DNA of 64,000 nt, taken from Microbulbifer agarilyticus. GTDB lineage: Bacteria > Pseudomonadota > Gammaproteobacteria > Pseudomonadales > Cellvibrionaceae. Within the stretch, counting starts at the first letter, position 1. Each line of letters starts with the position of its first letter. This document shows positions 18,801 through 25,099 of this stretch, piece after piece. Where the stretch lies: the NCBI RefSeq assembly GCF_020171345.1, contig NZ_JAIUZM010000005.1, positions 248,001 through 312,000 on the forward strand. Reading direction: 5' to 3'. The notes beneath the pieces were generated by a model that saw nothing but the letters and a program-made list of their open reading frames with translations, did not search any database and was not told the origin of the DNA. The translations under genes were made by a program, and so were the position numbers.

Positions 18801-21766
18801 AACAGGTGGCGGAAAAAGGGCGGCTCTCCAGAAGCGCGCGGGGGATTCAGCTCGGCCACCAGATCTTCAAATGGGACCTGATCGTTACTGAAGGCATCAA
18901 TGGTGGTTGTGCGTACCTGCTGCAACAAGTCCCGGAAATTTCTTGCCTGGGAAAAATCTGTGCGCATCACCAGAGTGTTGATAAACAGACCAATCATGGA
19001 TTCGGTCTGTGTATGTGGGCGGCGACCACTGGGTGTGCCAATAATGATGTCGTTTTGTTGCGTATAACGATGCAGCAAAAGCTGCCACGCTGCGAGTAGC
19101 AGCATAAAGCTGGTGGCGGATTCCTGGCGGGCCAGGAGATGTAGCTCTGCGGTCAAGGTGGCGGGTAACTTAAAGGTCACCATACCCCCTTTGAAATCCG
19201 GTTCTTCCGGGCGTGTGCGGTCTGCGGGAACATCCAGGGGCGTGGGCAATGCCGTAAGCTGGTTGCGCCAGTAGTTTAACTGCTGGCGATAGGCTGGCGA
19301 GGCTTCACGCTGCTGTTCCCAGTAAGCAAAGTCTGAAAACTGCAGTGGTTGTGATGGCAGTGAAATTGCTCTTCCAGTATCCAGTGCGCCGTACAAATTT
19401 CCTAATTCAGTAAAGAATATTCCGCTGGACCAGATATTGTCGTAAATGATGTGGTGGAAGCTCAGGACGAGAATCGCCGTTTCGTTATCAATGCGGATCA
19501 GATGAGCGTGAAATAACGGCCCCTGCTTCAGTGAGTCTGGTTCCCGCAGTATTTTCTGGCAGTAGGCGAGGGCGCGGGTGGCGCGCCCTTTTTGTGGCTC
19601 CTTGCGCAGGTCGATCGTGTTGAGACTGAACGAGGTGTGCGGTAGTACCTGTTGATAGGGCCCCTCTGCGTCTTCCGGGAATACCGTTCTCAACACATTG
19701 TGGCGTTCAAGCAGGGTCGCAATAGCCTGCTCAAGGGCACTGATATTCAGCGCCCCGCGCAGCAGTACCGAGTTGGAGATTCTGTAGGCTCGGCTATTTC
19801 CCCACAGCTTTTCTGCCAGCCACATCCGCTTCTGCGCCGAACTAAGTGGAATCCGCGTGTCGGCGGGTGCACGGGCAATACCTTTGTCTACGATTTGGTC
19901 CCCAGTATTGGTGTTGGTTTTGGTTTTTGCTTTGGCTTTGGCTTTCAAAGTATCGATGCGGGCGGCGAGTGCACGAAGGTCTTTTTCCTCGAAGATACTG
20001 CGCATATTCAAGTTCACATCAAACTGTTCGTTGATGCGCGCCAGCAATTGGGTGGCGTTTAGTGAATGGCCACCGAGTGCAAAGAAGTTGTCGGTGATGC
20101 TGATGGCATCTTTGCCGAGTAGCTCCTGACAGTACTCGACCAAGCGGGCCTCAGTTTGCCCTTTAGGGGGCATGTAGGGTGTGCCGGGTAGTGTTTTGCT
20201 TTCCGTTACTGACGGTAGTGCGTTGCGATCGATTTTATTGTTGGGGGTTTTTGGTAATTGCTCGAGCTGCACGTATAGGGTCGGAATCATGTAGTAGTTG
20301 AGCGTCTCGCTCATATGGTCGCGCAGCTGCTGGACGCTTAGCGCCGCGCTTTCTGACGGCACCAGATAGGCCACCAGTTGTGTTTCCCGCTCATGTTCGC
20401 GCGCAACGATTACCGCTTCGGTGATGTCGGGGTGGGCCAACAGTCGCGCTTCGACTTCGCTCACCTCCACGCGAAACCCGCGAATTTTCACCTGAAAATC
20501 CCTGCGTCCACGGTGGTGCAGCAGGCCGTCGGCGTCCATCTGGCCGAGGTCGCCGGTGCGGTAAATCGTGATTCTGGGGTCTTGGCGGTCGCGACTAAAT
20601 GCCTTGGTGCTTGCCTCCAGGTTTTTCCAGTAGCCAAGTGCCAGGTAGCGGCTGCGTGCGGTAATCTCGCCGATCTTTCCCGGTGCTACCTCTTCGCCGT
20701 TTTCATCGAGCAGCAATATGTCTACGCCCTCTACCGGGTAGCCAATCGGCACCACGTCGCCATCGAGCTCGGTGTCTGGGCCTACGTGGAAGTAGCGTAT
20801 GGTGCCGGTCTCCGTGGAGCCCAGCCCAGTGTAGAACTCAATGTTTGAGGAAAATACGTTTCTTGCCAGAGTGATATCACTGGTCAGGACTCTCTCACCA
20901 CCGAAGGTCACTAGTCGAATTGAGAAGTTGTCGTCTTCCTCAGGGCGGTACTGCGCAGCAAACTCCCGGAACAGTGAGGCGACCGAGTGATAAATCGTGA
21001 TGCGCCGTGACTTCAACCAGTCTGCCAGTTTTTCCACGCCCTCTCGATGGAAATCGTAGGGAAACAACGCGGCACCATTGAGCAGGGCGCCAAAAATACA
21101 GTAAACAGAAGCGATGACGCTGCAGGAGTACAGCAGTGTCATACGGTCTTCGGGTGTCACATTTTGCAGGTTGCTGCGCCGCATGCAGCCGTGTAACAGG
21201 TTGCGGTTGTTCTGCACCACGCCTTTTGGGGTGCCGGTGGAGCCAGAGGTGTAAATAATGTACGCCAGTGTGTCCGGCGAAACGGGAATATCCGGGTTGC
21301 TGCTGTCGTTATGCTCGGAGACACTGTCCAGGTTGAGCACCGCAGCATCGTCGCGAGCGAGCTCGCGGGCTTCCGTCAGACTTGAACTGTTGCTGATAAT
21401 CAGCGCCGCCTGGGATTCTTGGTAAATGTATCGATTGCGCGCCTGGGGAAAGGCGGGGTCTATGGGGACATATGTGTGACCACATTTTAATATCGCCAGA
21501 ATGGCCGCAATTTGTGGAATCCCTTTTTCCAGATACAGGGCCACTCGCGCCGGTTTCTCGGCTGGGACCTGGGCGAGAATCTGGTGTGCGAAGCGGTTTG
21601 CCAGCTGATTGAGTGCGCTGTAAGTAACCGACCCGCTGGCGTCGGTAATGGCGAGACGATCCCCGTAACGTTCTGCCAGTTTTTCAAAGCGCTGGGCAAC
21701 TGATTGCTCGGTATCTGCAAGGGTAAATTCGGTGGCGTTCTGTGCGGTTACTTCGACAGTAGTCAT
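15836..21766 (-). CDS. Nonribosomal peptide synthetase (A-T-C-A-T) fused to a hexapeptide-repeat acyltransferase
   Basis: The 1976-aa product contains A1 (about 25-520: YTSGSTGTPKG, YRTGDL, NNKIDR), carrier T1 (GGHSL, Ser568) and a lysine/threonine-rich linker (608-621). Next come a C domain (HHIIYDN at 771-777), A2 (about 1100-1605: YTSGSTGRPKG, NLYGPTETT, NGKVDR) and T2 (Ser1677). The last 170 residues form a left-handed beta-helix acyltransferase (VGNDVWIGDGAKIL, IGDGAVIAAGAVVI, with DHPRNTLSTH around His1854). There is no thioesterase or reductase domain. The frame is open to 21859, but the ATG at 21766 overlaps the methyltransferase stop as ATGA and has AAGG upstream. By manual alignment A2 reads DILQLGLIWK, the glycine signature as I remember it. 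A1 lacks the amino-group-binding Asp. I infer synthesis of an acyl-glycyl unit and its transfer to the polysaccharide. Confidence 0.88.
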   Translation of the reverse strand: MTTVEVTAQNATEFTLADTEQSVAQRFEKLAERYGDRLAITDASGSVTYSALNQLANRFAHQILAQVPAEKPARVALYLEKGIPQIAAILAILKCGHTYVPIDPAFPQARNRYIYQESQAALIISNSSSLTEARELARDDAAVLNLDSVSEHNDSSNPDIPVSPDTLAYIIYTSGSTGTPKGVVQNNRNLLHGCMRRSNLQNVTPEDRMTLLYSCSVIASVYCIFGALLNGAALFPYDFHREGVEKLADWLKSRRITIYHSVASLFREFAAQYRPEEDDNFSIRLVTFGGERVLTSDITLARNVFSSNIEFYTGLGSTETGTIRYFHVGPDTELDGDVVPIGYPVEGVDILLLDENGEEVAPGKIGEITARSRYLALGYWKNLEASTKAFSRDRQDPRITIYRTGDLGQMDADGLLHHRGRRDFQVKIRGFRVEVSEVEARLLAHPDITEAVIVAREHERETQLVAYLVPSESAALSVQQLRDHMSETLNYYMIPTLYVQLEQLPKTPNNKIDRNALPSVTESKTLPGTPYMPPKGQTEARLVEYCQELLGKDAISITDNFFALGGHSLNATQLLARINEQFDVNLNMRSIFEEKDLRALAARIDTLKAKAKAKTKTNTNTGDQIVDKGIARAPADTRIPLSSAQKRMWLAEKLWGNSRAYRISNSVLLRGALNISALEQAIATLLERHNVLRTVFPEDAEGPYQQVLPHTSFSLNTIDLRKEPQKGRATRALAYCQKILREPDSLKQGPLFHAHLIRIDNETAILVLSFHHIIYDNIWSSGIFFTELGNLYGALDTGRAISLPSQPLQFSDFAYWEQQREASPAYRQQLNYWRNQLTALPTPLDVPADRTRPEEPDFKGGMVTFKLPATLTAELHLLARQESATSFMLLLAAWQLLLHRYTQQNDIIIGTPSGRRPHTQTESMIGLFINTLVMRTDFSQARNFRDLLQQVRTTTIDAFSNDQVPFEDLVAELNPPRASGEPPFFRHLFIHRKQSAGQWTLPGLRVTPLTTHAGGAKFDLTLSILEGESSLSGTLEYRSALFDRETAKNLTLNLEQLLSSIVAMPDKPLTQLPLLATEERSLVCQQWNQTQTELPKQATVPQLFDQQVKIHAAKTAVTGSDEQLSYQQLNLRAEGFAQELRTRGVKSGTLVAICMQRSTNLMVALLAVWKAGGAFVPLDPMFPAERLGHILDDSGTKLLVTDGASRDQLPSFTGEAILLDASARFESSENATYEAISATQEVSLEGEQQAQPGAPAYVIYTSGSTGRPKGVQISQRSLVNFLCSMQEKPGFSTDDTLLALTTVCFDIALLELFLPLLSGGRLVIQDWKQSRDPKAIQSTLRRENISVMQATPSTWRMLLDHGWQGDPGVRVLCGGEAMGKDLAGRLLDCGLQVWNLYGPTETTIWSSVSAVESPNDSAFIGMPIANTTLYVLDTAAQPLPAGVPGELCIGGEGVALGYYNREELTRERFFSCQALNGERLYRTGDLVVRHRDGRIEYLGRMDHQVKIRGFRVEIGEIEARIAENPSVRQCVVIAHDDESGGKYLVAYLLGQQAETSGQTISELPDSETLRQQLRLTLPEYMVPSVFIPVASFPLTPNGKVDRKAFAPPSTSATIPSTEVRDTSGTAIDQQTKADGGTAKTIATPVDINKTIQSVFESQLKTSVTNLETSFFDLGGHSLSALNVIARLNKLFALELPPTLLFDFPSVSALAQAISQFRDGKSEAQVLATATVDEKTELQVNSILGRLRENQQASDLPSFPHGMKMQRSKIASMLLAPMFAIKRGLVRIALQKLILKLEGGSTFSLTMRDLYRKYYDIEVDDFTSVRFEPSKLKRYTRVGRYSTIYPTVQFQTADHPRNTLSTHGIFYHSRLGFSAGYELDRTTIEVGNDVWIGDGAKILYPTQKIGDGAVIAAGAVVIEDVPPYAVVAGYPARIVRYRFSQETIAKLLELQWWTMSGKQLHHSRREFLKPLEGEKIR
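19906..19948. repeat. Short hexamer-like repeats in the NRPS linker
   Basis: The DNA for the linker between T1 and C is made of repeated TTGGTT and TTTGGC units (read on the plus strand). They encode alternating Lys/Ala and Lys/Thr, then Asn/Thr. Copy changes of six bases would keep the frame and only alter linker length. Confidence 0.6.
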
Positions 21767-22584
21767 ACGGTGGCCTTTCGATAAATAGTGCAGTGTTCGC
21801 GAATCCATTCGCGGGAGCGGCGGCTGAAGGGTTTTCTGCCCCAGTAGGCACCAGCCCACCCGTCACCACGGTCGCGGCGCGCGTCGTTATGAATTTCTTC
21901 GATCAGATAATCTTCCGGCTGCAGCTGAAATTTTTTGGTGAGCTGCACACGCATGTCCATGTCCATACCATTGACAAATAGCGCGCCGCCTGGTGCTACA
22001 AGCTTCTCCAGATGGGCAAACGCCTGGCGCGCATTGGCGGCCGGCAGATGGAACAGGACATTCTGGGCAAACACCAGGTCGGCATGCCCCAGCTCGGCAA
22101 TAAAGTCCGTGTCCAGCATGTCGCCGACATGGAACTGGATGCTGTCCAGTATTTCTGGTTTAACCCGGTAGTTGTCGCCCTCTATATCGAAGGTTCTGCC
22201 GACAAAATCTTCGGTCACGAATGGACCCTGGTAGACCTCTTCACGGGAGTAAATTGGGTTTTGCGCGCGCTCAATGACTTCCGGCACTATGTCGAACGCT
22301 TCGATACGGAAATCGAGATCTGGAAAGTGGCGGCGCAAGGTAGTAGCCAGGGAGATTGGCTCGGCGCCACTGCAACAGCCGAATATAAGGATGCGCATTT
22401 GCGCTGCCGGATCGCTGATTATCTGCGGTAACACCCGCTCCACCAGAGCGCGATACTGGTGTGGAAATCGGTGGAACTGGGTATACACGCGATTGGTGCG
22501 TGGCGTGGTTTTCACGACATACCAGTGTTTCAAATGCCGCAGCAAATTTTTGATAGGCGATGGGTTTTCCATGTAGGAGAACAT
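21763..22584 (-). CDS. CheR-like SAM-dependent methyltransferase
   Basis: The 273-aa protein has the class I methyltransferase core in the arrangement of CheR: ILIFGCCSGAEPISLATTL as motif I, FRIEAFDI as the acidic second strand, a QFHVGDML segment and DLVFAQNVLFHLP. GTP- and DNA-related motifs are absent. CheR itself methylates receptor glutamates, but stand-alone CheR-like enzymes in biosynthetic clusters methylate small molecules. Here the target could be a sugar or the NRPS product. The ATG at 22584 touches its own AAGG box, so the in-frame ATG at 22572 (269 aa) may be the true start. The stop overlaps the NRPS start (ATGA), showing tight coupling. It is the first gene of the minus-strand block. 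Confidence 0.8.
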   Translation of the reverse strand: MFSYMENPSPIKNLLRHLKHWYVVKTTPRTNRVYTQFHRFPHQYRALVERVLPQIISDPAAQMRILIFGCCSGAEPISLATTLRRHFPDLDFRIEAFDIVPEVIERAQNPIYSREEVYQGPFVTEDFVGRTFDIEGDNYRVKPEILDSIQFHVGDMLDTDFIAELGHADLVFAQNVLFHLPAANARQAFAHLEKLVAPGGALFVNGMDMDMRVQLTKKFQLQPEDYLIEEIHNDARRDRGDGWAGAYWGRKPFSRRSREWIREHCTIYRKATV

Positions 22585-22899
22585 CCTTTGTCGACTTGTT
22601 CAGGGCGATAAGTTTCCGCGCCGGCAATTACTGTTATTCGGCGGGAGGGATCGTCAGAGCTTCGTTGCTTTTTGGGTTACGGAGATCGTTTGTATGGTGT
22701 GGAAGAAACACGTTTGTCTGTGCTTCCCGCTCCGGTTTACCGCGAAAATTATAGATATTGGTTGAGGTATCACCGGCGCAGTAGATGAATGACCGGACAA
22801 TTAATTGTTGGCGGAGTTGACCGGTCAGACAGGTTCGCGGCTTTACCTGTCACGCAATGGGCCTGAAACTGACGGTTTATTTGCAATAAGAAAATAACA
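22585..22899. other. Divergent intergenic region with two palindromes
   Basis: This 315-bp gap between the methyltransferase-NRPS operon (minus) and the acylase gene (plus) must carry promoters for both. No small gene is apparent. Two perfect palindromes at 22797-22827 are listed separately. Confidence 0.5.
22797..22827. promoter_or_regulatory. Adjacent perfect palindromes, possible operator
   Basis: ACAATTAATTGT (22797-22808) and TGACCGGTCA (22818-22827) are both perfect dyads, ten bases apart, about 75-100 bp before the acylase start and 240 bp from the methyltransferase start. Their spacing suits repressor or activator sites in a divergent promoter. I do not recognise the regulator. Confidence 0.3.
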
Positions 22900-25077
22900 A
22901 TGCGCTTGCTCACATCACTATTGGCCGCCTCCGGTTGCCTTGCGACGGTCTGGTACGCTGCCGAACAGAATTTGCCGGCCCCTATCGACGCCATCTTACG
23001 TGCCCAAATGGAAACTGCCGCGAGCCACTACAGCGCGGAGATCCTGCGTGATGAATGGGGCATTCCGCATGTTTTTGGTGTCACCGATGCGGATGCGTCC
23101 TTCGGGCTCGCATACGCCCATGCCGAGGATGATTTCGCCACCATTCAGGATGTGATCCTGACGACACGCGGTCGCCTGGCAACACACAAGGGCTGGTCCG
23201 CGGTCAAAACGGACTACCTGGTGCAGTGGATGGGGGTATGGGATGCGGTGAATAGCAGCTACCAGCAGCGCCTGTCACCAGAAGGGCGGGCCATGGCCGA
23301 AGCCTACGCGGCGGGTATTAATCTGTATGCGGTGCAGCATCCGGATGCCGTTGCGCGCGCGCTGTTGCCGGTCACGGGGAAAGATCTCGTTGCCGGCTTC
23401 ACCTTTAAGACACCAATGTTTTATGGCTTCGACAAAGCGCTCGGTGAGCTGCTGAATAGTGAGCAGCCCCTTGAGCTTGCGGTGGCCGGTGACGACGCGC
23501 TGAGCTGGCAGCCCCTCAGCAACCTGCCAATTGGTAGCCAGGGCATCGCCGTGGCACCCCATCGTTCGTCGGATGGTGCGACCCGATTACTGGTGAACTC
23601 GCACCAGCCACTGACCGGGCCGGTGGCCTGGTATGAGGCGAGTATTCACTCCGATGAGGGGCTGGATATGGCGGGGAGTACTTTCCCCGGATCGCCGGTG
23701 ATTATTCACGGCCACAACCGCGATGTTGCCTGGGCCAATACGGTGAATAAGCCGGACCTTGTGGATATCTACCGGCTGAGCATTAACCCGGAAAATGCCA
23801 ACGAATATCGGTTGGATGGCGAATGGGTAGAGTTTGAGCGCGAGCCTGCCTCGATGACGGTGAAGCTCTTCGGGCCACTGCACTGGACCTTTGACAAGGA
23901 CGTGCTGCGCTCACAACACGGGCCAGTGATGGAAACCGAACACGGTGTTTATGCGCTGCGCTGGGCGGGTATGCAGGAGTCGCGCACGCTGGACTTTATG
24001 CTGGCGCTTAACAAGGCGCGAAACCTGAATGACTTCGAGGCCGCGTTACGCCTGCAGGCGATGCCCAGCATCAACTATGTGTACGCCGATCGTGCGGGCA
24101 ACATTGCCCACTACTACAACGCGCAGTTCCCGCAGCGGATTGAAGGTTGGGACTGGTCCAAGGTCTTGCCGGGTGATCGCTCCGAATTGATCTGGCAAGG
24201 GTACCGCCCGTTTGCACAGATGCCGAAAACCGTGAACCCCGCATCGGGGCTGGTGTACAACGCGAACAATCCACCGTTCCAGGCAACCGATGGCGATGAC
24301 GATCCACGGGCCGAGCAGTTCCCCGCATCAATGGGCATCGAGTCGGTAATCACCAACCGCGCACTGCAGATCGAAGCCCTGTATGGCGACAGCGCGCAAA
24401 TCTCCCCGCAGCAGTTTGAAACCTTCAAGTACGATGTCGACTACCACCCGCACTCTTATCAGTTAACCGGGCTGAATGCGTGGTTAAGTGACGCCCACGA
24501 ACGTTTCGTTGATACGGACTACGCCGCCGCGCTGGAGGATTTACGGAGCTGGTCGGGGAGCTTTGCGCAGACGGATAATCTTGCGGCGCTGGCGGCATTG
24601 ACCCTTGCCCCGTTCCAGGCTGCGAACACTGCGCAGGTTGCCGACACGCTGGTGGACGAGGCCTTCCGTACCGCGGTGGATGGTCTGGTTGACGCGCACG
24701 GGCAGCATCGGCTGCCTTTCGGTGAGGTTAACCGGCATGTGCGCGGGGATCTTAGCCTGCCGCTGAGCGGCGCTGCGGATACGCTGCGTGCGGTTTACGG
24801 GGGCGAGTTAAACGACGAGGGCTTCTGGGAGAATCGCGCTGGCGACAGCTACGTGATGTTTATCAGCTGGCCCGAGGATGGTGAGGTGCAATCGCGCGCT
24901 GTGCATAACTTTGGCAGCGCCACGCTGGACACTACCTCACCGCACTACGCGGATCAGGCGCCCCTGTTTGCCAATGAGCAATTGCGTGCGGTGTATTTCG
25001 ATCGCGCACAGATTGAGCGACAGGCGGTACGTCGCTATCGCCCGCAGCAGTACTCGGATTCTGCTGCAGGCGAATAA
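22900..25077 (+). CDS. Penicillin acylase family (S45) N-terminal-nucleophile amidohydrolase
   Basis: The 725-aa precursor follows the S45 plan: an N-terminal export signal, an alpha chain (RDEWGIPHVFG, FGLAYAHAEDDFATI) and a Gly-Ser autocleavage site at IGSQGIAVAP. Ser213 would become the beta-chain nucleophile. Downstream, LVNSHQPLTGPVAWYEA and the GHNRDVAWANT segment follow. Family members cleave amides, including penicillins, acyl-homoserine lactones and N-acyl-peptides of siderophore or NRPS precursors (PvdQ). A short lipobox-like ASGC (Cys13) suggests a possible lipoprotein. It is divergent from the NRPS operon, so it may trim the acylated product or degrade signals. Neither is proven. 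It converges on uvrA. Confidence 0.85.
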   Translation: MRLLTSLLAASGCLATVWYAAEQNLPAPIDAILRAQMETAASHYSAEILRDEWGIPHVFGVTDADASFGLAYAHAEDDFATIQDVILTTRGRLATHKGWSAVKTDYLVQWMGVWDAVNSSYQQRLSPEGRAMAEAYAAGINLYAVQHPDAVARALLPVTGKDLVAGFTFKTPMFYGFDKALGELLNSEQPLELAVAGDDALSWQPLSNLPIGSQGIAVAPHRSSDGATRLLVNSHQPLTGPVAWYEASIHSDEGLDMAGSTFPGSPVIIHGHNRDVAWANTVNKPDLVDIYRLSINPENANEYRLDGEWVEFEREPASMTVKLFGPLHWTFDKDVLRSQHGPVMETEHGVYALRWAGMQESRTLDFMLALNKARNLNDFEAALRLQAMPSINYVYADRAGNIAHYYNAQFPQRIEGWDWSKVLPGDRSELIWQGYRPFAQMPKTVNPASGLVYNANNPPFQATDGDDDPRAEQFPASMGIESVITNRALQIEALYGDSAQISPQQFETFKYDVDYHPHSYQLTGLNAWLSDAHERFVDTDYAAALEDLRSWSGSFAQTDNLAALAALTLAPFQAANTAQVADTLVDEAFRTAVDGLVDAHGQHRLPFGEVNRHVRGDLSLPLSGAADTLRAVYGGELNDEGFWENRAGDSYVMFISWPEDGEVQSRAVHNFGSATLDTTSPHYADQAPLFANEQLRAVYFDRAQIERQAVRRYRPQQYSDSAAGE

Positions 25078-25099
25078 GCCGAGGTCTTAAGCCTGGGTC

